From: a virus
Length of the DNA stretch: 48,315 bases
Reading direction: 5' to 3' (one strand)
Virus record (IMG/VR): IMGVR_UViG_3300043465_000269
Location: 1 to 48,315 of that record
Shown piece after piece: positions 39,765 through 48,309 of the stretch. Under the pieces are notes generated by a model. That model saw nothing but the letters and a program-made list of their open reading frames with translations, made no database searches and was not told where the DNA came from. The stretch's first letter is position 1. Every line of letters starts with the position of its first letter. The position numbers and the translations under genes are program-made.

Positions 39765-40842
39765 CAATGTTCTCCAATGAAATAGCTTCCACATACAGAT
39801 CACGCATGTAATGTTTCATTTTATCAGAATCTACAGGCAAAGTCAAGTTGCTAATGTAGCTGTCAAGAATAGTAGGAGTATCTTGTGCTTGATCAACAAT
39901 TTCATCTGGATTGGTATCCGTAAACAGATTTACATCTTCTACGATGGAAATATCTGCAGGACTTTCTTTATATAACTTGTCCAATAGCATATCGAATGCA
40001 AACGGGTTCGTCTTGTTCACACATACGATCTTAACATAACAGTCCTTATACTTGCTGTAATCTGTAGACTGTATCTTCTGAATGATATCTGGATTCTTTA
40101 CATCATCATAAGATACCATGTGAAAAATGCTAAAAGGATTACGATGGAAAGTAACTTCCAATGTTTCTGTATCAAGAACTGAGAAACCTCGAGAATCGTT
40201 ATAATCACTCCAAATATGCTCAGAAAAAGCACCCAGATAAGTAATGTTATTGCGGTTACTACGGTGATGATAATGACCACTATAAACGCTGTCGAAGCGG
40301 CTAAAAATGCTAGAACTTTGTCCATGATCTGATACCTGTCCTTTGTAGAATTCAAACCCTTCTAGTTCAAGATGTCCCATTAGAATACTAGAGGTACTAT
40401 TCCTGATCGCATCAAACGATTCCGCTTCATTGTCTTTTGTGATCCAAGGCATTAAAAGGATCTCGCAACCATAAACTTCAATCTCTCTTGGTGTTGAGTA
40501 TGTGGTGATATTGAAATATCTCTCACCAACCAACTCATTAAGAGCGTTGACCTTATATGTATCCTTATAGTACTCATCATGGTTACCTGCAATAATGTGC
40601 AGATTAATTGCACGTTGATGTATAGGTTCCAAAAAGTCTGTGCGAAGACGATGCGCTGTGTTGATGTTAATATACTTGCGACGATCAACCAAATCGCCTA
40701 GATGAATAATCGTGTCGATATGTTGCTTGTCAATAATCGGAAGAAAGAACTCATCCACACACTTCTTGAAATAGTCTAAGAAGATTGGGGAATCATTTCT
40801 GACTCCCCAGTGAGTATCAGTAATCAATGCTATCTTTGCCAC
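39754..40842 (-). CDS. 47: Recombination nuclease subunit gp47 (Mre11/SbcD-like)
   Basis: 362 aa calcineurin-type phosphoesterase. Motifs in order: ITDTHWG (near residue 10), IHLGDLVDRR (about 50), IIAGNHDEYY (about 87), MGHLELEG, and SGHYHHR. Two-metal nuclease that works with gp46. Its stop overlaps the MazG-like gene and its start abuts the small gene upstream. Confidence 0.94.
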   Translation of the reverse strand: MAKIALITDTHWGVRNDSPIFLDYFKKCVDEFFLPIIDKQHIDTIIHLGDLVDRRKYININTAHRLRTDFLEPIHQRAINLHIIAGNHDEYYKDTYKVNALNELVGERYFNITTYSTPREIEVYGCEILLMPWITKDNEAESFDAIRNSTSSILMGHLELEGFEFYKGQVSDHGQSSSIFSRFDSVYSGHYHHRSNRNNITYLGAFSEHIWSDYNDSRGFSVLDTETLEVTFHRNPFSIFHMVSYDDVKNPDIIQKIQSTDYSKYKDCYVKIVCVNKTNPFAFDMLLDKLYKESPADISIVEDVNLFTDTNPDEIVDQAQDTPTILDSYISNLTLPVDSDKMKHYMRDLYVEAISLENIDAS

Positions 40843-41028
40843 TTATGCCCTCTTTTTCCCTGATTTGGAGATGTAGGCTTCATTATCGTACATTTTCACT
40901 GCTTTGTCAATAGCATCTTTGATGTTCACTAATCTTTCACGATAGTTTCCACGTAGATGGACATTTTCACCTTTATTCAATAGGCTCTTAATCAGATGTT
41001 CAATCTGAAACGGCACTTCGTTGCTCAT
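40843..41028 (-). CDS. Hypothetical protein between 47 and 55 (61 aa)
   Basis: Starts MSNEVPFQIEHLIKSLLNKG; helical and basic (NYRERLVNIKDAIDKAVKMY). The ATG at 41028 has AGGAAGA 6 nt upstream and lies inside the 3' end of gene 55. Small proteins in this location occur in related phages; function unknown. Confidence 0.6.
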   Translation of the reverse strand: MSNEVPFQIEHLIKSLLNKGENVHLRGNYRERLVNIKDAIDKAVKMYDNEAYISKSGKKRA

Positions 41029-41608
41029 CTTTTTCTTCCTCATAAAACTTACTAAGACCTTCTTTGGTCTGTTTACGCTTGATCTTCTTTTCCTCTTCTC
41101 TTCGTTCGAACTTGTTCATAAACTCATTGATGTTGTCATACATTTGACTTGGCATCACATGATTGTCATCACCGTCAACCAATGCACCTGAGTGACCCTG
41201 ATTGACAATACTCTCTTGATAATTCTTATATATGATGTATCTGTTCTTCTCTTCCTTGCTAATGCGACGAAGGAATGCATAGTATATGATCTGAGTAAAA
41301 TACGCAAAAGGATTTGGAACATAGTTTGGATTATCATTACCATTGTACTCTGGATTGTAGTCCTTAAAGTACATAATACAATTCTCAATTCCATCACTGA
41401 TCATTTCATCACGATATGAGTAGTTAATGAATCTAGGCATGGTAGAAAGTTTGTTAGCAATCTTCCATATACACTCACCAATATACTCAGGCAAGCGAGG
41501 CTCTTCTTTGCCCTCAAGCTTTGCCTGTTCTACTCTCTGTCTATGTCTGATGATTTCGTCGTAGAATTTCTTATTGTCAACATAATGCACGGTATTTCTC
41601 TTCTTCAT
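41000..41608 (-). CDS. 55: Late-transcription sigma factor gp55
   Basis: 202 aa. YIGECIWKIANKLSTMPRFI and YRDEMISDGIENCIMYFKDY correspond to sigma region 2 as in T4 gp55, and FAYFTQIIYYAFLRRISKEE continues it. It directs RNA polymerase to TATAAATA-type late promoters and needs the gp45 clamp. The C-terminal part is lysine/glutamate-rich; the clamp-binding tail cannot be confirmed by eye. Putative late promoters are found at 44640, 46085 and 47328. Confidence 0.93.
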   Translation of the reverse strand: MKKRNTVHYVDNKKFYDEIIRHRQRVEQAKLEGKEEPRLPEYIGECIWKIANKLSTMPRFINYSYRDEMISDGIENCIMYFKDYNPEYNGNDNPNYVPNPFAYFTQIIYYAFLRRISKEEKNRYIIYKNYQESIVNQGHSGALVDGDDNHVMPSQMYDNINEFMNKFERREEEKKIKRKQTKEGLSKFYEEEKDEQRSAVSD

Positions 41609-41619
41609 TCACTTTTCCC

Positions 41620-41648
41620 TTGACAACCGCTTGACACACTGCTATTAT
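41620..41648 (+). promoter_or_regulatory. Plus-strand promoter-like site TTGACA-N17-TATTAT
   Basis: -35 at 41620-41625 and -10 at 41643-41648 in the 90-bp gap between gene 55 and the Sm-like gene. It points against all genes and would make an RNA antisense to 41699-42121. A 20-35 aa hydrophobic frame on the minus strand here has no start codon. Confidence 0.45.
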
Positions 41649-41698
41649 GGCTATGCCAGCGATGATATGAATAACTTTAAATACTATTAGGTATCAGC

Positions 41699-42121
41699 TT
41701 AGTGTAGCTTTCCCTTATCATCTTTACTTTCAAGTAGCTTCTTCAATAGTTCTATTCCCTCATCTAAATCATTAGAGTCATCATAAGTTCCTTCATCATT
41801 TGAATATCTATCATATTCGACATTATCTTTAGAAGCAGAATTCATGAAATGCTCTACTGAATTCCAATAGTGAGCAACTAAGCTCTCATCAGGATATGAC
41901 TTAAAGAGAACTTCTTCCTTTACAATCTCAAAGACTTGCTCAGAACAAATCTTCATGAATACCCATTGCATGAGTGAAAGAGATATGAACCCTGGTTTAC
42001 TTCCCTTAAGATAAAGAACTTTGCATGGATTAAGAAGAATGTATGTGGTTGCTGTTTCTTGAATCTCAGCAATAATGTCTTCACCATTCTTCAGTCTGAG
42101 GAACTGAATATCTGTTTCCAT
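41699..42121 (-). CDS. Sm-like (Lsm-fold) protein B with acidic tail
   Basis: 140 aa. METDIQFLRLKNGEDIIAEI then YILLNPCKVLYLK matches the Sm-like core of the protein at 11376-11693. After about residue 60, a helical region (MKICSEQVFEIVKEEVLF) and a very acidic linker (NDEGTYDDSNDLDEG) are added. Possible RNA-binding or complex-forming role next to uvsW and gene 55. Function unknown. Confidence 0.6.
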   Translation of the reverse strand: METDIQFLRLKNGEDIIAEIQETATTYILLNPCKVLYLKGSKPGFISLSLMQWVFMKICSEQVFEIVKEEVLFKSYPDESLVAHYWNSVEHFMNSASKDNVEYDRYSNDEGTYDDSNDLDEGIELLKKLLESKDDKGKLH

Positions 42122-42133
42122 AATATTAACCTT

Positions 42134-43612
42134 TCATTTCAATTCTATTTTGTAGATTTTGTATGAGAACTGTTCCTCTGTATATACCTTGATGCGTTCT
42201 GCAAAATGTTTAAGAGTATAGTTTTCGTGCTTCTTATATCGCATGTCATCTGCAATATCGAACAACTGTGCTGATTCTTTTGTATCGCTCTTTCTTAGTC
42301 CGCGTCCAATAGACTGTAGGTTTCTTATCCGAGACTTAGACGGACTAGCAAATATAATGTTATGTAGATTTCTAATATTGATTCCAGTACTAAAAGTACC
42401 AAAACTAGCCACAATAATAGCGTTTGTTTCTGACTCAACGATCTTACGAACTTCTTCACGTATGTCCACATTTGTTTCACCACTTACGAAAAACACTTTT
42501 CTATCTGATCCAACTTTCTTGGAGATAATGTCATGGAGTATTCTTCCATGTTTGTCAACGTACTGGAATAAGACGAGGGTATTTCCGTCGAGAGATACTG
42601 CGAGGTTACTAATAAATCTGTTACGGGACTCATTAAGAACAAGGTATTCAATTTCTTGCTGATAGGTAAAAGTCTTACTTGCCTGACAGATTGATTCACC
42701 ATGCCTGAGAAGAAGACACTTGATCTTGAACTCAGCCAAGTGTTTTGCATCCATAAGCTCTTTTGTGGTAATAACTTTTCTAACTGATCCAAAAAGACCT
42801 TCAAGAACGAGACGATGGGTTTTGGTGCCGTCAAGGGTGCCGGTGGTACCAATTCTAAAACTAGCATTTGATAGTCCTGTCATAATGTCTGTTAGAGATT
42901 TTGCTTTGAATAGATGAGCTTCATCACCGATTACAAAATCAAATTGCGCGAACCACTTCTTAGGCATCTTGTAAAGAGACTGCCAAGTTGAAATCGTCAG
43001 GAACTTGTTTGTATCCTTGTCCTGACCCTGATAAACTTTATGTATGTTATCACTAACATTCCAACCATTCGTTTCAGAGTATTCTTTAAAATCACTAGTC
43101 AACTGTTCCACTAAAGAGACAGTTGGTACAATGATCAGCCCCCTCTTTAGTCCTCTATACCTGAGAAAATGACATAGAAGATAAATAATAAGAGACTTAC
43201 CACTTGCAGTGGGGCTAAGTAATAAACTACGTCTTGTACGAATGGCATGAACGAATGCATCCAACTGATAGTCTCTTGGAACATGTTTCGGCCTTAATTT
43301 TTCTACAAACTCGTTTGCTTCCGCTAACGAGAATTCTTCGTCGTAGTCTTCATTCTCATATTCCCAATCGTAGTTGCGTTCTTCACAAAACTTCGCAACA
43401 TATGGTACAAGTCCACGATACAACTGCTTTGATCTAACATCAAACAATCGTATTTTTCCATCCCAAAGTCTAGCCTTATACTGAGGCGTAAACTGATAAC
43501 CAGGCACTTGAAACGTGAATGCTTCTCTTAGTTCGTATGCAACACCATCATCACATACAATGACTACAAAAGCTTCATTCACGTTTCTTATTATAACTTT
43601 ATTTTCCACCAA
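42134..43612 (-). CDS. uvsW: UvsW DNA/RNA helicase
   Basis: 492 aa SF2 helicase. N-terminal domain YELREAFTFQVPGYQFTPQY like T4 UvsW; Walker A LSPTASGKSLII (about 133), DEAH-type VIGDEAHLFKA (about 228), TGTLDG motif III, and motif VI QSIGRGLRKSD. Unwinds branched DNA and R-loops, shifting replication from origins to recombination. The start is a TTG/GTG pair near 43612 with no clear ribosome site, overlapping uvsY by 14 nt. Confidence 0.92.
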   Translation of the reverse strand: MVENKVIIRNVNEAFVVIVCDDGVAYELREAFTFQVPGYQFTPQYKARLWDGKIRLFDVRSKQLYRGLVPYVAKFCEERNYDWEYENEDYDEEFSLAEANEFVEKLRPKHVPRDYQLDAFVHAIRTRRSLLLSPTASGKSLIIYLLCHFLRYRGLKRGLIIVPTVSLVEQLTSDFKEYSETNGWNVSDNIHKVYQGQDKDTNKFLTISTWQSLYKMPKKWFAQFDFVIGDEAHLFKAKSLTDIMTGLSNASFRIGTTGTLDGTKTHRLVLEGLFGSVRKVITTKELMDAKHLAEFKIKCLLLRHGESICQASKTFTYQQEIEYLVLNESRNRFISNLAVSLDGNTLVLFQYVDKHGRILHDIISKKVGSDRKVFFVSGETNVDIREEVRKIVESETNAIIVASFGTFSTGINIRNLHNIIFASPSKSRIRNLQSIGRGLRKSDTKESAQLFDIADDMRYKKHENYTLKHFAERIKVYTEEQFSYKIYKIELK

Positions 43613-44048
43613 TAAATCGTTCCCAATCCATGTATGACTTCAATTGAAAAGTCCTGTTATTCAATTCTTTAAGAACTGACTTACAGAAATCAACAATCTC
43701 TTCATGCATTACCTTTTTCAACAGTATGTTATTTAGTTCAGTATCAGAATCAAGCCAATGCTGAAGATCAGCCCTCATGACCTTCTTTGTCATAGGTTCA
43801 AGACCGTATCTCTCTAGGTCTTCAGGATTGTTCAGATCACCATTATAGTAATCCCACTTGATCTTGCGTCTTGTGTTATATTCTGCTTGAAGTTTCTTGA
43901 CGATCAGATTGTGATGTGTCGTAATACGCAAATACTTCGAATGAAGTTTAGGAATATTTGCAACAGCTTTATGCGGATCAGTTTCATCCCAACCTGCATC
44001 TTTAATCCATTCTTCAGTTAGGGCGTCAATAGTTACCGGCGGTTTCAT
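43599..44048 (-). CDS. uvsY: UvsY recombination mediator
   Basis: 149 aa. Helical with a C-terminus NNRTFQLKSYMDWERFIGGK that parallels T4 UvsY (RGFAIKH, FEAGK), and a segment KIKWDYYNGDLN like its KARLDYYSG. Loads UvsX onto gp32-coated DNA. ATG at 44048 has GGAG 6 nt upstream; the longer frame at 44060 would place its own start inside that ribosome site. Promoter at 44075-44103. Confidence 0.82.
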   Translation of the reverse strand: MKPPVTIDALTEEWIKDAGWDETDPHKAVANIPKLHSKYLRITTHHNLIVKKLQAEYNTRRKIKWDYYNGDLNNPEDLERYGLEPMTKKVMRADLQHWLDSDTELNNILLKKVMHEEIVDFCKSVLKELNNRTFQLKSYMDWERFIGGK

Positions 44049-44074
44049 CCACTGCTCCATAAAAAATAATTATT

Positions 44075-44103
44075 AGTATAGACGGAATTTAGGAACGTGT
44101 CAA
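44075..44103 (-). promoter_or_regulatory. Promoter TTGACA-N17-TATACT of the uvsY-uvsW operon
   Basis: -35 at 44098-44103, -10 at 44075-44080, spacer 17. Start near 44068, giving a leader of about 20 nt to the ATG at 44048. Confidence 0.75.
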
Positions 44104-44106
44104 GTA

Positions 44107-44625
44107 CTAAAGACGTTGAACTTCGAAATAATCATATGAGAATGCCATGTCCAAAGTGATAGTTTGTTCCGCAGTTTGTGTGGTATCAAAGATTAGCTGA
44201 CCCATAGATGTAGGGTGTACATTGTAAAACTTGATTCTCATTAATGCTATATTAGAGTTCGTATTGATGGTTAGAATGCCATCATAGTACTTGCTGAATG
44301 GAATACCTTTACGTTTTCCATATTCTTCATACGTTGTTGGCTTTGTTAACGATTTTAGCCATTCAAGAGTTTCTTCCCATACCCGTAGGTCTTCATCAAC
44401 TAGAACAGACATAGACAGATCACTCCAACGTAGAGTATCTCCGTGTCTTTTAGTGACTGAAAATGGTGTAGGAACTTCCACAGCGGAAGTTGAAACGTCA
44501 GGTAAATTTACAGTCTGACAGAAGTATTTGGCAAAAGGAAGATCAGGAATAACAAATGAATACTTCGTAGGTTGAAGCAAGTTGCTATTTTCTGGTATTC
44601 TTGTAATGAGTGTTTCTTTTGACAT
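44107..44625 (-). CDS. Tail-tube-fold protein (gp3 or gp19 homologue)
   Basis: 172 aa. LLQPTKYSFVIPDLPFAKYF, LPDVSTSAVEVPTPFS, and LVDEDLRVWEETLEWLKSL match the tail-tube family; SYDYFEVQRL ends it. In T4-like cyanophages the gene after 23 and before uvsY is gp3, the tail terminator; T4 gp19 (tail tube) is built on the same fold. Position argues for gp3, but the fold alone does not separate them. Late promoter and AGAGG site upstream. Confidence 0.75.
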   Translation of the reverse strand: MSKETLITRIPENSNLLQPTKYSFVIPDLPFAKYFCQTVNLPDVSTSAVEVPTPFSVTKRHGDTLRWSDLSMSVLVDEDLRVWEETLEWLKSLTKPTTYEEYGKRKGIPFSKYYDGILTINTNSNIALMRIKFYNVHPTSMGQLIFDTTQTAEQTITLDMAFSYDYFEVQRL

Positions 44626-44639
44626 TGTTACCTCTTTTG

Positions 44640-44649
44640 ATTATTTATG
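44640..44649 (-). promoter_or_regulatory. Late-type promoter GCATAAATAAT-like upstream of the tail gene
   Basis: Minus-strand CATAAATAAT at 44640-44649 differs from the T4 late consensus TATAAATA only at its first base. It lies between the gene 23 terminator and the ribosome site (44631-44638), 15 nt from the ATG. Confidence 0.6.
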
Positions 44650-44650
44650 C

Positions 44651-44677
44651 AAAAGAAAAGGGCAGCCGAAGCTGCCC
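44651..44677 (-). terminator. UUCG-tetraloop terminator of gene 23
   Basis: GGGCAGC-TTCG-GCTGCCC, a 7-bp GC-rich stem with the very stable UUCG loop, followed by TTTTCTTTTG on the minus strand. Places the end of the abundant capsid mRNA. Confidence 0.92.
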
Positions 44678-44710
44678 AAGTCTGAGTTTCGTTTCTTGTT
44701 ATAAACAAGA

Positions 44711-46060
44711 TTACATAAGGTTACGAACGCGGAAGATGCGGTAGTACTGGTTAGCGCGTGCCGTAGCAGCGATAGTTGCAGCAGCATCAGCATCAGCGAT
44801 AGCATCTAGACCCTTAGCGAATGGATTGGCTACCATGCCGTAACGTGTCTTGAAGCCGATCTTTGGCTGGAAGTTATCCTGGCCAATAGCGCGAACCATC
44901 TGAAGAGGAACGTATGGGCAGTAGAACAAGCCGGCGTCATAAGGTGAAGTACCCTTATAACCAACGCAAACTAGTTCGTCGCCGTTTGCTGAACCACCGA
45001 AGTAAGGGTCGATGTAGACCTTTACGCGGCCGTGCATTGTACCAGCGTATGTGTTGCCTGTATCGTCAACTTCAAGGTTAACATTTAGAGCAGGTGTGTA
45101 GTCGAGAACACCAGCCATAGCGAGAGCAGAAGCAACATCTGAAGAAACGATCATGATGTTACCCTTACCGCGACGAGTACCCTTAGCAATTGCATTGCAC
45201 TCGCGTTCGATTTGGAATACAAGACCCTTGAACTTTTCAACTGACCAACGGCCGTTTGAGTCTGTGTCAAGGTCGAATGTACCAGCAGTTGTCGTGCCGT
45301 ACTGAGCGCCAACAACAGCAGAGTTATAAACTGTGCGGATAAGTTCGCGGTTGATTTCAGCAAGAATTTCTGTTGACAGAATGTTAGCAAGTTCTGTCTC
45401 AGCGTCTAGACCGTGAACAGCCTTAAGATCCTGAGCAAGTTCCATTGTGTATTCTGCCTTGAGCGCGCGTGAACGTGCTGTAACAGTTAGCTTCTCAATT
45501 GAGAAAGCCATTTCAGCGAAAGCATTGTTACCTGCATCGCCTAGAGCTTCCGCCTGAGCAGTTGACATACCAATGCCAGTTGTGTAAGCACCTGTATTAG
45601 CTGTGTTAGAAACAGGGTTTGAACCAACGTTGGTACCAACTGAAGATGTGTTACCAGCAGCATTCGAAGCAGAATACTTGGTATCAGCTTCGTTGAAGAA
45701 TGATTCTGTCCAATCTGTCTTTGTCTTTGAGTTGTTTGTGTACTTGGAACGCATAGCGAAGATCAAGCCAGTTGGGCCTGTCATTGGCTGAACGCCAGCA
45801 ATGTCGTGAGCCATTAGCTTTGGTAGTGAACGACGAACCAATGAGATAAGAATTGGATCGTAGTTAGATACTGCACCACCAGAAACTGAGTTAGTTGGTG
45901 CTGACTCGTTGATCATACGAGATTCTTCAGCCATTGCCTTTTCCTGGTTCTCAAGAATAACGGCAGTTACGGCACGCTTGTAAGCATTGCCAATCTTTGG
46001 TAGACCGTCGTGGTCAAGAACTGGAGACCACTTCTGTTCTAGTTGTTCGGTTAAAAACAT
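44711..46060 (-). CDS. 23: Major capsid protein gp23
   Basis: 449 aa (T4: 521). MFLTEQLEQKWSPVLDHDGL resembles the T4 delta-piece region; later GVQPMTGPTGLIFAMRSKY, a hallmark of gp23, and TRYGMVANPF near the end. The gp21 protease consensus (I/L-x-E) occurs as MINE at residues 49-52, so maturation probably cuts after Glu52. Codon use and the strong AAAGGAGAAAG site indicate high expression. Hexamer subunit of the head. Confidence 0.96.
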   Translation of the reverse strand: MFLTEQLEQKWSPVLDHDGLPKIGNAYKRAVTAVILENQEKAMAEESRMINESAPTNSVSGGAVSNYDPILISLVRRSLPKLMAHDIAGVQPMTGPTGLIFAMRSKYTNNSKTKTDWTESFFNEADTKYSASNAAGNTSSVGTNVGSNPVSNTANTGAYTTGIGMSTAQAEALGDAGNNAFAEMAFSIEKLTVTARSRALKAEYTMELAQDLKAVHGLDAETELANILSTEILAEINRELIRTVYNSAVVGAQYGTTTAGTFDLDTDSNGRWSVEKFKGLVFQIERECNAIAKGTRRGKGNIMIVSSDVASALAMAGVLDYTPALNVNLEVDDTGNTYAGTMHGRVKVYIDPYFGGSANGDELVCVGYKGTSPYDAGLFYCPYVPLQMVRAIGQDNFQPKIGFKTRYGMVANPFAKGLDAIADADAAATIAATARANQYYRIFRVRNLM

Positions 46061-46084
46061 TTCTTTCTCCTTTTGAGATTCTAT

Positions 46085-46094
46085 ATTATTTAGT
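46085..46094 (-). promoter_or_regulatory. Late-type promoter ACTAAATAAT of gene 23
   Basis: ACTAAATAAT at 46085-46094, 25 nt before the gp23 ATG. The identical decamer precedes gene 22; the tail gene carries CATAAATAAT. Differs from T4 TATAAATA in the first two bases. Confidence 0.55.
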
Positions 46095-46098
46095 TTTT

Positions 46099-47310
46099 TT
46101 AGTTCGGAAGCTTTTTACCAAGAGCCTGTACATATTTTGCCATTGGACCCTGTAGTTCTTCCTGAATCATTGACTTACCATCGGCAGTTGCATCAACGGA
46201 ATCAAGTTCCTTTTGAGCCTTTACTGTCGTTGGGAAATAGTTTTCGCGAAGAGTTGTAATCTTAGATGTAAACTCATCTGCATTATTGAAATCAACATTT
46301 TCAGCCAAAGACTTAAGTCTCTCTGCCTGAGTTGCGGCAAGGCCTTCAACTACAGTATTAAGAATTTCAGTCTTCTGGCTTTCCGCTAGAACCTTTGAAA
46401 GTTCTACATTACGTTCAATTTCTTCATTCAGCTTAGCCTGAAGTTCTTCAACAGTAGAACCAAGCTCTTCAACTACTGATACCTTGTCTTCTGGAATATC
46501 AATGTAGTTTTCAGCAAAAAGCTGACGAAGACCTGAAATAAATTCTTCTGTTAATTCTGTGCGAAGACCAGCTTCGATAGCAACTTCGTTCTCAGATACC
46601 CACTGCTCTACAACGTAGTTTAGGTAATCATCAACGTTTGAAGCAAGTTCTTCTTGAATATTCTTTACTTCTTCTTCAAGAGTAGAAGCAAATGCTTCTT
46701 CAAGAGCAGCTAGTTCTTCTTGTAGCTTTGCGTTAACAGCAGCTTCAAAAATTGTTGTAGCTTTAGCGCGGAATTCTTCAGATAGATTTTCGCCTTCTAG
46801 AAGAGCGTTAACATGTTCAGACATATCAATCTGATATGATTCCTTCATGTCTTCCTTATCGTCTTCTTCTTCATCTTCGTCTTCATCATCTTCTTTTTCT
46901 TCGTCTTTTTCTTCAACGAGTTCGAAGTTTTCTTCGATAGCAGCAGCAATTTCGTCTTCTGAAGCACCTTCAGCTACCATCTTGTCGATGAATTCAGCTA
47001 GTTCTTCAGAAATCTCAATATCATCACCATCAACTTCATCATCTTCTTCAAGATGCTGTGTTGGTTCGGCAGCCTTTGCGCTCTTTGTAGGAGCAGATGT
47101 GTCTTTCTTGAGTGGTGCAGCAGCTGCCATACCAGCGTTTGTACCGCTGTTTGGTGTAGCATGAACTGGTGCATCAGCAATTTTTGTTGAAGCAGAACCT
47201 TCAAGCTTTTCCATTGAATCAGTTTGCTTTGATCCAGGCTTTAATGTTTCGGCATTGGCTGTCTCATTCATGAGAATAGCCTTTGCTGTTTCGGTAAGCG
47301 ATCTTGCCAT
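46099..47310 (-). CDS. 22: Prohead core scaffold gp22
   Basis: 403 aa, longer than T4 gp22 (269). Low-complexity N-terminus (about 1-100, Ala/Thr/Lys-rich), then a nearly continuous acidic stretch (about 95-160, Asp/Glu runs) and a long coiled-coil-rich second half (EELGSTVEELQAKLNEEIER). It forms the internal core around which gp23 assembles and is degraded by gp21; LxE/IxE-type cut sites are frequent. Ribosome site AAAGGAGTTAA. Confidence 0.9.
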   Translation of the reverse strand: MARSLTETAKAILMNETANAETLKPGSKQTDSMEKLEGSASTKIADAPVHATPNSGTNAGMAAAAPLKKDTSAPTKSAKAAEPTQHLEEDDEVDGDDIEISEELAEFIDKMVAEGASEDEIAAAIEENFELVEEKDEEKEDDEDEDEEEDDKEDMKESYQIDMSEHVNALLEGENLSEEFRAKATTIFEAAVNAKLQEELAALEEAFASTLEEEVKNIQEELASNVDDYLNYVVEQWVSENEVAIEAGLRTELTEEFISGLRQLFAENYIDIPEDKVSVVEELGSTVEELQAKLNEEIERNVELSKVLAESQKTEILNTVVEGLAATQAERLKSLAENVDFNNADEFTSKITTLRENYFPTTVKAQKELDSVDATADGKSMIQEELQGPMAKYVQALGKKLPN

Positions 47311-47327
47311 ATTTAACTCCTTTTGAA

Positions 47328-47337
47328 ATTATTTAGT
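47328..47337 (-). promoter_or_regulatory. Late-type promoter ACTAAATAAT of gene 22
   Basis: ACTAAATAAT at 47328-47337. It contains the TAA stop of gene 21 (47333-47335), so promoter and stop codon are fused. 18 nt before the gp22 ATG. Confidence 0.55.
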
Positions 47338-47992
47338 ATTTTGCAAGTTTTGACATAAAATTCTCAAAAAGTCGCAGACTTACAGCTTCGATATCAGCTT
47401 TAGAAGCTTCCTGTAGCTGTCTCTTAGCAGTGTAGTAGTCTACTTCTTTCCATCCTGTTCCATCTAGAATCCATTCTTTGCTTTCCATAATGCCTTGTAC
47501 AAAAGCATCTTGAGCAGAAGGATCCGCAACGATATCACCGGCTGTTGCTAGATGAAAATCGTCTTGAACTAGTTTATATCCGTTTCCTTCTTTAAGAGAC
47601 CCTACGCCTCTAGTGGAAACGCCTAAACTTGCACCACCGTCCAGCAAAGACTTCACAATCTTGCCATTAGGAGTATCTAAAATTTTAGCTTTACCGATAA
47701 AATTATTACCATCAGGATATAGTTGTGTGATCATATGAGACACACGGTCGAGATTAATAGAGGGTGAATCTGGATGTCCTAGTTCACCGAAAGCTCTATT
47801 CTTGTTAACATAGTTTTGGTTGTATCGTTCCACTTCGCGAGATAGAATACCTTGTGGATAAATACGGCCATTACGGTTCTTCTTCTCAGATTGCATGAAG
47901 ATGCCTGTAATGAAATAATTCTTCTGCTTAGTTTCCTTGTCTTCTTCAACAAGGTACTGAACGTCTGTTACTTCTTCCTTAATGAGTTTCAT
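47333..47992 (-). CDS. 21: Prohead core protease gp21
   Basis: 219 aa serine protease of the herpesvirus-assemblin/T4 type. FITGIFMQSEKKNRNGRIYP, catalytic His in AFGELGHPDSP (about residue 71) and nucleophile Ser in LGVSTRGVGSL (about 127). It cleaves scaffold and capsid proteins during head maturation. Length equals T4 gp21 (212). Overlaps the basic protein upstream (ATGA). Confidence 0.94.
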   Translation of the reverse strand: MKLIKEEVTDVQYLVEEDKETKQKNYFITGIFMQSEKKNRNGRIYPQGILSREVERYNQNYVNKNRAFGELGHPDSPSINLDRVSHMITQLYPDGNNFIGKAKILDTPNGKIVKSLLDGGASLGVSTRGVGSLKEGNGYKLVQDDFHLATAGDIVADPSAQDAFVQGIMESKEWILDGTGWKEVDYYTAKRQLQEASKADIEAVSLRLFENFMSKLAKY

Positions 47993-48309
47993 ATACCCAT
48001 TGCCTTTCTTCTGTTCATGGAGCGTTTACGCTTCATCAAAATTCTGCCCATTTGGGACTTTCTTTTAAGCTTCGCTTTACGGGCGCCCATCTTCCGACGA
48101 CGGCGTTCTGCTGGAGACATCCGAGTTAGTTTACCACCACGCAATGTCATTCCAGCAACGTTTGACTTTTTAACTCGACGTTGAACTTTACCACCACGAA
48201 CGCGAGCCTTAATAACTTTAATGCGCGCCTCGTATAGTTCAGATTCTTCCATTTGAGAGTTTTTTAAATCTTGTTCTGATGGCGCGCCTTCTGATCCAGG
48301 TTTACGCAT
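47989..48309 (-). CDS. Highly basic protein upstream of gene 21, possible prohead core component
   Basis: 106 aa or more; the true start may lie beyond the window. C-terminal half is Arg/Lys-rich (SPAERRRRKMGARKAKLKRK, then RSMNRRKAMGI). In T4 the positions between 20 and 21 are held by core proteins gp67 and gp68. This protein is in the gp68 slot, but composition, not homology, is the only support. It may bind DNA or the acidic scaffold. Confidence 0.55.
   Translation of the reverse strand: MRKPGSEGAPSEQDLKNSQMEESELYEARIKVIKARVRGGKVQRRVKKSNVAGMTLRGGKLTRMSPAERRRRKMGARKAKLKRKSQMGRILMKRKRSMNRRKAMGI

Noticed and set aside
40098-40355. An 85-codon minus-strand frame inside gene 47 with very hydrophobic stretches, resembling a holin-type membrane protein
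   Set aside because: It is fully embedded in gp47 in another frame, has no convincing ribosome site or promoter, and hydrophobic residues are expected from T-rich codons in shifted frames. Conservation in relatives would be needed to revive it.
41609-41698. Hydrophobic minus-strand frame between gene 55 and the Sm-like gene
   Set aside because: It has a membrane-helix-like translation but no ATG, GTG or TTG in a suitable place, so no gene is called.
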